From positions 1-64,000 of the forward strand of contig NZ_LYCS01000012.1 in assembly GCF_001659985.1 (NCBI RefSeq): a stretch of 64,000 nt of DNA, read 5' to 3'. The stretch's first letter is position 1, and every line of letters begins with the position of its first letter. This stretch comes from Oceanobacillus sp. Castelsardo (GTDB lineage: Bacteria; Bacillota; Bacilli; Bacillales; Amphibacillaceae). The notes below the pieces were generated by a model that was given only the letters and a program-made list of their open reading frames with translations, was not told the DNA's origin and ran no database searches. Made by a program: the position numbers and the translations under genes. This document shows positions 8,701 to 16,824 of this stretch, piece after piece.

Positions 8701-9891
8701 ATGTACGAAACAACTGCGATTATTTCGGGTGCAATGAAAATCTATTATATTACAAACCTCAATACGTATGTAATTAATTCTGAAGAAGACTTTATTTTGC
8801 ACCATGAGAACTTTACCATTCCACCTTTTATGCCTGGGTCCAACGAAAAAGACATGAAACATCTATATAAAAGTATGGTTACTGGAAAACTACACTCCTA
8901 TACAAACCAATGGGGATTACAATATTTAGGATATCGATTCAAACAAAATGACATTTACTCCATTATTATTGGTCCATATTTCAGTGTAACTCCGAATTAC
9001 TATAAGTTAATAAAGGATTATAAATTAACAAGTAATGAAGGTGAAACCTTAAGAAATGTTTGTAATCAAATGCAAGTACTAACGTTTAAAAAGGTAAATA
9101 GCTTTTCAAGTATTCTTATAAACTTCGAACATATGATGGATAAAGATACTACACCAGTGATTATTAACCCTGATAAAGAAGAAGTAACACGGAAGACACA
9201 TTATACGGAAGATGAAGACGCGAAAAAAATTTCATTACGATACAAAGTTGAAGATGATATCATTCACGCTGTTGAAACAGGGGATAAAGAGAAGGCGTTA
9301 AACATAAGTCATACCAATAATGTTTTTATGGGCCTTGATGAAAGGTTTCCTAATCAACCATTATTACGAGTGAAAAATCTTGCTATTGTATTAAATACAT
9401 TATTACGTACGGCTGCAAAAAATAAAAATGTACCACCTATTTTAATCCACCGTATCTCCGAAAAGTTTGCCTATAAGATTGAAGAAACAAACCAATTAAC
9501 AAAGTTATATCAACTATACGATAGACTGATTAGTGATTATGCTGATCTAATAAAGAACAATTCACTTCAAGGATACTCAAAGGAAGTACGTAAGGTGATT
9601 GAACATCTAATCGCTTTTTTCAATCAAGCACTGCACAACGAGGAACTTTCAGGTATCACCTATACTCATCCGAGTCACTTATCACGGAAATTCAAACAGG
9701 AAACCGGAATGACAATTACAGGATATCAACAAATGCTACGAATAAATAAAGCGAAATATCTCCTTAAGACAGAAAAGCTTCCCATTGATGAAGTGGCTTG
9801 GTTAGTTGGATATGAAGATTCCTCATACTTTTCAAGAGTATTTAAGAAACAAACTGGACTTACTCCTACACAGTATAGGGAAAGGGAATAA
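8701..9891 (+). CDS. AraC-family transcriptional regulator
   Basis: A 396-residue protein with a long N-terminal ligand or sensory region (about 1-290) of no recognised family and a C-terminal AraC/HTH_18 DNA-binding domain (about 300-396) with both helix-turn-helix motifs (HLSRKFKQETGMTITGYQQ, then VGYEDSSYFSRVFKKQTGLTPTQYR). Two starts have good ribosome sites: the ATG at 8701 (AGGAGG, 6 nt) and an upstream TTG at 8662 (AAGGAG, 5 nt); the ATG is preferred. It is convergent with the symporter at 10007, so a role in sugar uptake is possible but unproven. Confidence 0.85.
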   Translation: MYETTAIISGAMKIYYITNLNTYVINSEEDFILHHENFTIPPFMPGSNEKDMKHLYKSMVTGKLHSYTNQWGLQYLGYRFKQNDIYSIIIGPYFSVTPNYYKLIKDYKLTSNEGETLRNVCNQMQVLTFKKVNSFSSILINFEHMMDKDTTPVIINPDKEEVTRKTHYTEDEDAKKISLRYKVEDDIIHAVETGDKEKALNISHTNNVFMGLDERFPNQPLLRVKNLAIVLNTLLRTAAKNKNVPPILIHRISEKFAYKIEETNQLTKLYQLYDRLISDYADLIKNNSLQGYSKEVRKVIEHLIAFFNQALHNEELSGITYTHPSHLSRKFKQETGMTITGYQQMLRINKAKYLLKTEKLPIDEVAWLVGYEDSSYFSRVFKKQTGLTPTQYRERE

Positions 9892-9895
9892 AAAA

Positions 9896-9966
9896 ACTGC
9901 AACTAATGTATACCTTACAATAGTTGCAGTCTAACATACAAAGACGCTTTTCTATTCAACGTCTTT
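9896..9966. terminator. Two terminator hairpins between the AraC gene and the symporter
   Basis: Hairpin one: ACTGCAACTA/TAGTTGCAGT (9896-9930). Hairpin two: AAAGACG/CGTCTTT (9940-9966), then TCGTTTTGT. Together they separate two convergent genes. Confidence 0.7.
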
Positions 9967-10006
9967 CGTTTTGTCTATTTTAATGTTGCATTATAACCCT
10001 TAACAG

Positions 10007-11422
10007 TTATTTATTCTCCCTTCTATTTTTGGCAAGATCATCGGCAAGTTGGTTCGTACGTTTTTTATTTAATGGATAAAAAATCGCTAGAGCTAAAAAT
10101 CCCAATAAAAACATTATCCCAGGTGCCAAAGTGGCTAGTGAATATATGCCATCAAGTACATCCTGTGACTGTGTTCCCCTTGTTGCATCGTACCCTACTG
10201 CAGTTATTGCAATACCAGCAAGTCCACCGGCCAGTGCTTGACCGATTTTTCGAGAAAAGGAATAAATCGAATAAACCGTTCCATCTTCCCTTTTCCCAGT
10301 AATATATTCATGATAATCCGTAACATCTGTAACAAATGCCCAAGTGATAATATTGAATAAGTTTATTCCTAACATACCTACCGCTGTTAGCAATATAAAT
10401 AAGGGAACGGAAACATCTGGTAAAAGATATAAAAATAAATAGGTAACACCCGCAATTAGCAATCCAACTGAACCTATTTCCTTTTTGCCAAACCTAGTCA
10501 CGGCCTGATTAATAATCGGAACCACAATAAATACGGTAGCAGTTTGAATAAATCCAAACATACTTAAAGCAATGGTTGTTCCAAAGTAATCTTTAAATAA
10601 ATAAACATTTACAACACCTATCATCAACATAGTTGCCATAAAAATGAGGGAAACAACTAACATCCAAATGAGAGATTTATTTTTAACAAGACCTCTTGCA
10701 GTTCTTTTGAAATCTCCCTTTTTCTTTTCCATTTTTGGTACAATAATTCGTTCCGTTGATAATTTAACACACACTATAATGCTTGCTAAGGACAAGAACC
10801 CGAACATTACCGCAGTCAATAAAAAACGATCGGCACTCGCTATATTGTTGTCGAATAGAATAAGAGGCCCGCCAACACTTATGATTAAAGCCGCCAAGGA
10901 GGAGCCCATTGTTCTCCAAGTGGATAGTGACGTACGTTCTACTGGGTCATTCGTTATGACGGATGCCATCGACCCGTAAGGTATATTCACGGTAGAATAC
11001 AAAGTACCCCATAGAATATACATGGCAACCGCCCATGCAACATAAAATCCATCCGGCATTCCAGGTATCATAACAAACATAAGCATACCTACAATAACAA
11101 GTGGAAAAGACATGCGGAATATCCAAAGGATGAATGTACCATGTTTTTTATTTCTTCTTGAGTCAATAAAACGGCCCCATAGTACATCGGCAAAGGCATT
11201 CCATATATTTGCAACCAAAAATAAGATGCCAACTGTTGCAGCACTAATATGGAGGATATCTGTGTAATAAACCATTAAGTAGGAATTTACCAATATAAAA
11301 AATAAACTGCCACCAAAATCTCCTAATAAATAACCGACCTTGTCCATTAGCCCAAATGGCCTCACTGACCTAATAGTATTGTTGCTATCATACAATTCTA
11401 TTTCTTTCTGAGCCTGATCCAT
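10007..11422 (-). CDS. GPH-family sugar:cation symporter (MFS_2), copy 1
   Basis: A 471-residue, 12-helix membrane protein of the glycoside-pentoside-hexuronide (MelB/XynP/UidB) family. The start GLMDKVGYLLGDFG, the cytoplasmic FADVLWGRFIDSRRNKKHG loop (family DPxxG-like cation region) and SREDGTVYSIYSF-type motif (GKREDGTVYSIYSFSRKIGQA) are diagnostic. It likely imports a sugar or uronide with Na+ or H+. RBS AGGAGGGGAAAG. Very similar to copies at 13224 and 38707. An IS element lies directly upstream, so any read-through from copy 2 is now interrupted. Confidence 0.88.
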   Translation of the reverse strand: MDQAQKEIELYDSNNTIRSVRPFGLMDKVGYLLGDFGGSLFFILVNSYLMVYYTDILHISAATVGILFLVANIWNAFADVLWGRFIDSRRNKKHGTFILWIFRMSFPLVIVGMLMFVMIPGMPDGFYVAWAVAMYILWGTLYSTVNIPYGSMASVITNDPVERTSLSTWRTMGSSLAALIISVGGPLILFDNNIASADRFLLTAVMFGFLSLASIIVCVKLSTERIIVPKMEKKKGDFKRTARGLVKNKSLIWMLVVSLIFMATMLMIGVVNVYLFKDYFGTTIALSMFGFIQTATVFIVVPIINQAVTRFGKKEIGSVGLLIAGVTYLFLYLLPDVSVPLFILLTAVGMLGINLFNIITWAFVTDVTDYHEYITGKREDGTVYSIYSFSRKIGQALAGGLAGIAITAVGYDATRGTQSQDVLDGIYSLATLAPGIMFLLGFLALAIFYPLNKKRTNQLADDLAKNRRENK

Positions 11423-11480
11423 CTTTCCCCTCCTATCAATACTCTTCTACTACGTCATAAATTATAATCTTCTGGTATAG

Positions 11481-11504
11481 CTTAAAAAAGCCCCCACTAA
11501 GTGA
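11481..11504 (-). terminator. Left half of an IS-split terminator
   Basis: Joining 11489-11504 to 13198-13203 rebuilds, on the minus strand, AGTCCTCAC-TTA-GTGGGGGCT followed by TTTTTT: a 9-bp stem terminator for the symporter gene at 13224. The IS sits in it, with TAAGTGA duplicated. Confidence 0.7.
11498..11504. repeat. Target-site duplication, left copy
   Basis: TAAGTGA directly abuts the left inverted repeat of the IS; the same 7 bp follow the right end at 13191-13197. Confidence 0.8.
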
Positions 11505-11559
11505 GGAGGCCACTGAAAATCTTATGATTTTTCAGTGAAACTAAAGATTTGTTATGGAA

Positions 11560-11603
11560 AAAGACGACTCTAATTCTTTTTTAAAATTTAGAGTCGTCTT
11601 TTT
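11560..11603. terminator. Left internal terminator of the IS
   Basis: AAAAGACGACTCTAA and TTAGAGTCGTCTTTTT form a long stem. It lies just downstream of the transposase stop and inside the left inverted repeat. Confidence 0.8.
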
Positions 11604-11633
11604 ATGGATTTATGTATTCTTCATTGCTTATTT

Positions 11634-13061
11634 TTAACCTATTAGTTTCAATATTCGTTTTAGATTTACAGTGAATATTGCCATGGCTCCTTGCATTTCC
11701 ATGCCAATGAGACCCGAGGATTTTGAAACATCATACCCGTGTCTATGTTTTAATTCACTATTTTTCGCTTCAATTTTATAGCGTTCTTTGGATTTTTCTT
11801 TGAAATAATCCGTTTCTTGGAATTTTGCCTGCTCACTATGTTCTTCTGATTTGATACTAACAGAATAGGTTTTGCTTTTAGCTCCTGGTTTATAGCAGCC
11901 TTCCCTAAACGGACAAACTTTACATTTTTCCACATCAAAATAATAGGTATCTGTTTGGTTCTTAGAGACCCCTTTTTTTCCTTGACGTGCTTTCCGTATC
12001 GCCATATGACCAGCTTTACAGACGTACATTCCAGCATCTTTATTAAATTCAAATTCATCTTCTTTCGTACGAGTACCTTGTGTTACTGGATTTAATTTGG
12101 CTACTAAATCCATTTCATTTTTCCTCGTGTATTCAATATTTCCCTTCTCTGAATAAGCTGCATCTCCAATTACTGTCTTTACGTCCATACCAGCTTCCAT
12201 ACTTTTCTCAATCAGTGTTTCTAATTGTTTCCCATCATTCTTTTCACCAGTTGTAACTGTAGCTGCCGTGATAATTCTTTCTTCACTCATCGCTATATAT
12301 GTTTTATAACCCAAAAAGGATGTATCCCTTGTTTTGTGGCCAATTTTCGCATCTTCATCCTCGGAAATTCGTAAATGTTCAATGTGGTCGCTTACGGTTT
12401 CTTTTAATAGGTTCAACTTCTCTTTGACTTTCGGATATTCAGAAATTGTTTCTTCATTTTCAATCACATTCATAAGTTTTTGACAGTATTCAATCTCATC
12501 TTCCAACTCATTCGTTGTCGATTTGGATGGGAATTTTTTCTTCATGGATTCATCAATCTCATAAACCGATTTCCGAAGTTTCTTGGAGCGATCCCTCAAT
12601 ATTTCCTTTGGTGATTTTTGATTATAACGGGCTTTTGTATGGGTGGCGTCCACAATGATAGAATTACTTTTTATAACTTCTTTTTCAATGGCAATCTCCA
12701 TCGTTTTATTGATTAACATATCTAATAGATTTACATCTTTTAATCGTAATTTACGAAATTTGGTTAGCGAACTTGGCTCAATAACCGGGGCTTCCGGAGC
12801 CATCCCAAGAAAATATTTAAAAGACATATCATATTTAGAACGTTCGACAATATCTACATCTGATAAATCAAAGATGGTTTTAAGAAGTAAATATTTAAAC
12901 ATACGAATTGGATCAATCGCATTCCGACCGTTCGTATGACAGTATTTATCATTTAATTCATCGTATACAAAAGAAAAGTCCACTAATTCATTAAGTCTTC
13001 GTAAGAAATTATCCTTTGGCACAACTAGATCATAGATTTCCGAGTATGGACTCAATATCAT
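11634..13061 (-). CDS. IS1182-family transposase
   Basis: A 475-residue transposase of the IS5/IS1182 type. The N-terminal DUF772-like domain (about 15-110; RNAIDPIRMFKYLLLKTIFDLSDVDIVERSKYDMSFKYFLG) is followed by a DDE catalytic domain with IVDATHTKAR (first Asp, about 142), VIGDAAYSEKGN (second Asp, about 300) and a C-terminal ERYKIEAKNSELKHRHGYD (catalytic Glu). A Cys motif (CPFREGC) lies near 385. Full length and uninterrupted, thus probably functional. Confidence 0.93.
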   Translation of the reverse strand: MILSPYSEIYDLVVPKDNFLRRLNELVDFSFVYDELNDKYCHTNGRNAIDPIRMFKYLLLKTIFDLSDVDIVERSKYDMSFKYFLGMAPEAPVIEPSSLTKFRKLRLKDVNLLDMLINKTMEIAIEKEVIKSNSIIVDATHTKARYNQKSPKEILRDRSKKLRKSVYEIDESMKKKFPSKSTTNELEDEIEYCQKLMNVIENEETISEYPKVKEKLNLLKETVSDHIEHLRISEDEDAKIGHKTRDTSFLGYKTYIAMSEERIITAATVTTGEKNDGKQLETLIEKSMEAGMDVKTVIGDAAYSEKGNIEYTRKNEMDLVAKLNPVTQGTRTKEDEFEFNKDAGMYVCKAGHMAIRKARQGKKGVSKNQTDTYYFDVEKCKVCPFREGCYKPGAKSKTYSVSIKSEEHSEQAKFQETDYFKEKSKERYKIEAKNSELKHRHGYDVSKSSGLIGMEMQGAMAIFTVNLKRILKLIG

Positions 13062-13120
13062 CGACTCTTATTTTTGAATCATTATAGCCACCCACTTATA
13101 CTTGATACTTTTATTGTAAC

Positions 13121-13170
13121 TAAAAAAAGATATGATTCCCATCATAAATTTGGGAATCATATCTTTTTTG
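13121..13170. terminator. Right internal terminator of the IS
   Basis: AAAAAAGATATGATTCCCA and TGGGAATCATATCTTTTTT form a stem around a short loop, upstream of the transposase start. It would block transcription entering from the flanking symporter gene. Confidence 0.8.
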
Positions 13171-13190
13171 GACTTTTTCAGTGGCCTCCT

Positions 13191-13197
13191 AAGTGAG
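13191..13197. repeat. Target-site duplication, right copy
   Basis: TAAGTGA directly after the right inverted repeat, matching 11498-11504. Confidence 0.8.
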
Positions 13198-13223
13198 GAC
13201 TCTTCTAAAAACATCATACTTTC

Positions 13224-14642
13224 TTATTTCGCTGCTTCTCTCTTTTCTGCCAAATCTATTTCAAGCTGTTTTGTACGTTTTTTGTTTAATGGATAAGCAA
13301 ATACGAGAACTAGGAAGATAACAAAGTATCCAATTGCTGGTACGAGTGTTGCTATTGTATAAATCCCATCCTTCACTTCCGCTACTTGTGTTGCAGCTCC
13401 AGAATTATATCCTACAAACGTTAGAGCATACCCTGTAAGCCCACCAGCGAATGCTTGTCCCAATTTTCGCGCGAATGAATAAATTGCATATACGGTTCCA
13501 TCTTCACGTGAACCAGTTAGATATTCTTGATAGTCAATCGCATCTGTAACAAAGGCCCAAATAATCAAGTTAAAAAATCCAAATCCAAGTAGACCAACTG
13601 CATTAATAACTAAAAATACTGGTAATGATATGTTCGGGATTAAATATAGTGATAAATAACTGATTGCTGCAAGTAGTGTTCCAGCTGAACCAAGTTCTTT
13701 TTTACCAAAGCGCTTAACAAGCGGTGTTAATGCAGGCATGGAAAGAAATACGATTCCACTTTGAATTAAACTAAACAAACTTAAAGCGGTTGCACTACCG
13801 AAAAAGTCTTTGAATAGATACACGTTAATAGACATTACAAGCATCATAGTCATTAAGAATAATAGTGATGCAATTAGTAGTGTTATTAGCGGAACGTTTT
13901 TAACAAGTCCCTTTGCTGTTTTGGCAAAGTTAAGTTTCTCACCAGATTCCTTTACTGGGTGTTGAATACGTTCTGTTGATAACCTTACACATCCCATATA
14001 GCATGAAATTGCTAAAATACTAAATACAATTGCCATCGTAAGCATACGACTTGCGGAAAGTTCATTATCTACGAATACAATCAGTGGTGCTCCTGCACTA
14101 ATGACCAAGCCCGCTGCTGTACCACCCATTGTTCTCCATCCAGAAAGTGATGCACGATCCGTTGAATCACCAGAGATAACCGCAGCCATGGATCCATATG
14201 GAATATTTACTGTGGTGTAAAGCATTCCCCATAAGATATAGGTCACATATGCATAAGCCAAATAAAATCCATTTGACATTCCAGGAATATGAACAAACAT
14301 TAAAGCACTGGATATAACAAGTGGCAATGACATTCTAAAAATCCATGGTCTAAATTTACCCATTGGTGTATTCTTTCTAGAGTCGATAAAACGCCCCCAT
14401 AAAACGTCTGTAATCGCATCCCAAAAACGAGCAACCAAGAATAGCGTACCTACCGCCGCGGCACTAATACCGAAGACATCGGTATAGAATACCATTAAGA
14501 ATGTACTTACTAGAATAAACGAGAAATCGTTTCCAAAATCACCTAATAAATAACCGACTTTATCTCGCATACCAAATGGGCGTACAGATGATTTTGGTTC
14601 GTTTGTCAACGGATCAGATGTTTTGAGTGCACTCTGGTTCAT
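13224..14642 (-). CDS. GPH-family sugar:cation symporter (MFS_2), copy 2
   Basis: A 472-residue, 12-helix GPH-family protein, closely related to copies at 10007 and 38707 (RPFGMRDKVGYLLGDFGNDFSF, DAITDVLWGRFIDSRKNTPMGKFRPW, GSREDGTVYAIYSFARKLGQAFAGG). Sugar or glycoside uptake coupled to cations. The start is the ATG at 14642, 8 nt after GGAGG; a longer frame to 14657 begins inside the RBS region. A palindromic operator, cre-like site and sigma-A promoter lie upstream, placing it in the ROK/CcpA regulon. Its terminator is split by the IS. Confidence 0.88.
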   Translation of the reverse strand: MNQSALKTSDPLTNEPKSSVRPFGMRDKVGYLLGDFGNDFSFILVSTFLMVFYTDVFGISAAAVGTLFLVARFWDAITDVLWGRFIDSRKNTPMGKFRPWIFRMSLPLVISSALMFVHIPGMSNGFYLAYAYVTYILWGMLYTTVNIPYGSMAAVISGDSTDRASLSGWRTMGGTAAGLVISAGAPLIVFVDNELSASRMLTMAIVFSILAISCYMGCVRLSTERIQHPVKESGEKLNFAKTAKGLVKNVPLITLLIASLLFLMTMMLVMSINVYLFKDFFGSATALSLFSLIQSGIVFLSMPALTPLVKRFGKKELGSAGTLLAAISYLSLYLIPNISLPVFLVINAVGLLGFGFFNLIIWAFVTDAIDYQEYLTGSREDGTVYAIYSFARKLGQAFAGGLTGYALTFVGYNSGAATQVAEVKDGIYTIATLVPAIGYFVIFLVLVFAYPLNKKRTKQLEIDLAEKREAAK

Positions 14643-14859
14643 TTCAAATCCCTCCATGGTGATAATTTAATAGTTTAGTTACATTAATTTGTTAGACATA
14701 CAAACTAAATTCTTACAACTTAATAATTTATGAAAGCACCTTCATTTCACAACATTTATTAAGTAGATAGAGTTCCAATTAATATATAGAGAGTAAATCC
14801 CTGGTATTTACTATAAAATGTAGTAAATTCGCTTTAAACTTGTGTAATTATTTTCAGTA

Positions 14860-14886
14860 GTTATTTTGTTCATCAAACAAACTAAC
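14860..14886. promoter_or_regulatory. XylO-like operator A
   Basis: A 27-bp inverted repeat with arms GTTATTTTGTT and AAACAAACTAAC. It resembles the B. subtilis XylR operator (TTAGTTTGTTT...). It lies just downstream of the -10 box of the copy-2 symporter promoter, a position suited to repression. Confidence 0.75.
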
Positions 14887-14896
14887 TTGTACCCTT

Positions 14897-14925
14897 ATAG
14901 TATATGAAAACGTTTCATTATGCAA
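14897..14925 (-). promoter_or_regulatory. Promoter of symporter copy 2 with cre-like site
   Basis: Minus strand TTGCAT (14920-14925), 17 nt, TACTAT (14897-14902). ATGAAAACGTTTCAT (14904-14918) in the spacer is cre-like but with a shortened right half. Nearly the same as the promoter at 16700-16728. Confidence 0.65.
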
Positions 14926-15033
14926 GCATTTTTTTAATTATTCAATTTCCTGAATAGATTATACCAATTAAATATAAAAGGACTCGTCGTAGGTTAAAAT
15001 GTACCCTAGTTTTTCCTTTTTCCCCATAAAAAT

Positions 15034-15069
15034 ACGGCAATCAATGTAATCCGCTACATTGATTGCCGT
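15034..15069 (-). terminator. Terminator of GPH transporter at 15076
   Basis: ACGGCAATCAATGTA/TACATTGATTGCCGT stem, with ATTTTTATG following on the minus strand. Confidence 0.85.
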
Positions 15070-15075
15070 TAACTA

Positions 15076-16563
15076 TTAAATTGCTTCCATTTCCGTTTTC
15101 ATATCAGTATCTTCTATTTTTCCTTCTGCTTTTAAGCGTGCTAATTCAATTTGAATTTCTTCCATTTTCTTATCATCTAGTCTATAGAATTTCATACATA
15201 CAAGTGAAACGATCAGCATTAATGCTGGTAAACCAAATGCTAATAACAGTGTCATTCCGAATAATGGTGTAGTTAAAGCATCGTTTACTGTCGGGAACGC
15301 ATCTTTAAATCCGATTAGTGCAACACCGAAACCAACAATAGCTGGTGCTAAAGATGTAATTAATTTATCAATAAAAGAGAAGAGAGTTCCTATCATGCCT
15401 GGTACATAACGGCCTGATTTATACGTTTCATAGTCAGAAATATCAGCAATCATTGGGTTAACTAAGGTAGATGGAATTTGGCCGAATCCCATTGCTAATG
15501 TATATAAAATTGTAAAGGCTACAATGCCAACACTTACTCCGCCAGACATGGAAGCTGGATCTACAATTAAGAATAATGCTACTAGACCTGCTAATGATAG
15601 AAATGCTACCCATGTTGCTTGTACAAAGGATTTTCTCATTCCTTTTTTTCTAGCAACTGCAACCGCTAGAAAAGTTATTAATAAGATTGGCAGTACAGTT
15701 ATCATAGAAATCGTACCACTAAGTGCATAGTTTCCCATTAAGATTCCAAATACCATCACGATTACCACAGATTGTCTTAATAGTGTAAATGCTAGTTTAT
15801 CTGCTGTAACCGCTGTAATTAAAAGTTGCAAAGGTTTATTTCCTTTTAGAATAGGCCAGTAATCACGGAATCTTGTATTTACTGTTGAGTCAGCTAAACC
15901 GAAAAATTCTTTTCTATCCTTACCAGCAATACCGATAACTGCTAGAATGGTAAATATTCCAGCCAGAACGATAGCAATTGTATTTAACTCAACAAACAAT
16001 CCCATATTAAAATCTCCGTGTTTGGCAATTAGATAAGATGCTACAAATACTTGTCCAAGTGTAAAGACGAATGTATTGTAAATTCCATCAAATACAGCGA
16101 ATACAGGACGTTGTTTTGGATCATTTGTTAGTACTGTCTGTGCCGCTTTTGTAACAGCTGTTTGAAACGTATAGCCGATAACATATAACGCGTAAGTTAT
16201 TATAAAGAAAACTAATTGATATTGTTGTGGCAATGTGTGTGTAATGCTATACATTAAAATAACGGATGTAGCTAAGATAACATTACCAATAATCATCATT
16301 GGTCTAAACTTACCAAATTTTGTTTCTGTTTTATCGATAAGAAAACCAACAATTGGGTCTGTGATCCCATCAAATACACGCATAAATGTTAAAACCATAC
16401 TTACTATAGCAACAGTTAGCCCAGCAACTCCGGCTGCGTAATACGATACAAATGTCAGGATAAACATATAAAGATTCGTTGCTGTGTTATTTAGAGCGAA
16501 AAAACCAATTTGCCATAATTTAGCTCTGTTGTATTCTTTATTTGTTTCGACTGCTGTTGACAT
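15076..16563 (-). CDS. GPH-type MFS transporter, second subgroup, copy 1
   Basis: A 495-residue, 12-helix transporter of the GPH/MFS_2 type but a distinct subgroup from the 471-residue copies. Motifs: LWQIGFFALNNTATNLYMF near the start, RVFDGITDPIVGFLIDKTETKFGKFRPMM (the family cation-site loop), and a DYETYKSGRYVPGMIGTLFSFIDKL block. Likely imports a sugar or sugar acid. The start ATG at 16563 follows GGGGAGGAATATTT; the track-length frame to 16581 is upstream of this RBS. Very similar to its neighbour at 16825. Controlled by operator B and two cre sites. Confidence 0.85.
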   Translation of the reverse strand: MSTAVETNKEYNRAKLWQIGFFALNNTATNLYMFILTFVSYYAAGVAGLTVAIVSMVLTFMRVFDGITDPIVGFLIDKTETKFGKFRPMMIIGNVILATSVILMYSITHTLPQQYQLVFFIITYALYVIGYTFQTAVTKAAQTVLTNDPKQRPVFAVFDGIYNTFVFTLGQVFVASYLIAKHGDFNMGLFVELNTIAIVLAGIFTILAVIGIAGKDRKEFFGLADSTVNTRFRDYWPILKGNKPLQLLITAVTADKLAFTLLRQSVVIVMVFGILMGNYALSGTISMITVLPILLITFLAVAVARKKGMRKSFVQATWVAFLSLAGLVALFLIVDPASMSGGVSVGIVAFTILYTLAMGFGQIPSTLVNPMIADISDYETYKSGRYVPGMIGTLFSFIDKLITSLAPAIVGFGVALIGFKDAFPTVNDALTTPLFGMTLLLAFGLPALMLIVSLVCMKFYRLDDKKMEEIQIELARLKAEGKIEDTDMKTEMEAI

Positions 16564-16662
16564 AAATATTCCTCCCCACAATTGACCCGCTTATAGGAAA
16601 CGCTACCAATTGAGTAAAATGTAATAAAATTTATATAAAACAATGAAACTATTTACTGCTTA

Positions 16663-16689
16663 GTTATTTTGTTAGTCAAACAAACTAAC
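16663..16689. promoter_or_regulatory. XylO-like operator B
   Basis: A 27-bp palindrome, arms GTTATTTTGTT and CAAACAAACTAAC, almost identical to operator A. It lies 10 bp downstream of the -10 box of the 15076-16563 gene. Confidence 0.75.
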
Positions 16690-16699
16690 TTGTACTCTT

Positions 16700-16737
16700 A
16701 TACTATATGAAAACGCTTTATTATGCAAGCGCTTTTT
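16700..16737 (-). promoter_or_regulatory. Promoter with two cre sites
   Basis: Minus strand TTGCAT (16723-16728), 17 nt, TAGTAT (16700-16705). Two cre-like sequences overlap it: TGAAAACGCTTTAT (16708-16721) in the spacer and TGCAAGCGCTTTTT (16724-16737) over the -35. CcpA binding there would block RNA polymerase. Confidence 0.7.
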
Positions 16738-16779
16738 TAATAAACTTTTAAATTTACTTCTGACAAACTATACATCCAT

Positions 16780-16819
16780 ATAAAAGACTAGAATCCATCA
16801 TAAAAGATAGATTCTAGCC
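16780..16819 (-). terminator. Terminator of GPH transporter at 16825
   Basis: CTAGAATC/GATTCTAG stem around a 14-nt loop, followed on the minus strand by TCTTTTATAT. Confidence 0.65.
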
Positions 16820-16824
16820 CTATA

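Larger units (their letters stand above)
11505..13190 (-). mobile_element. Complete IS1182-like insertion sequence (1686 bp)
   Basis: Ends are inverted repeats: GGAGGCCACTGAAAA at the left and its complement TTTTCAGTGGCCTCC at the right (15 bp). They are flanked by the 7-bp repeat TAAGTGA. One intact transposase is inside. Both ends hold strong terminator-like hairpins internal to the repeats, which would shield the transposase from outside transcription. A further CACTGAAAATC/GATTTTTCAGTG palindrome sits at the left end. Ends and open frame are intact, so it may be recent or active. Confidence 0.9.

Noticed and set aside
12643-12939. 98-codon plus-strand ORF inside the IS
   Set aside because: It is a shadow of the transposase frame with low-complexity composition and no RBS.
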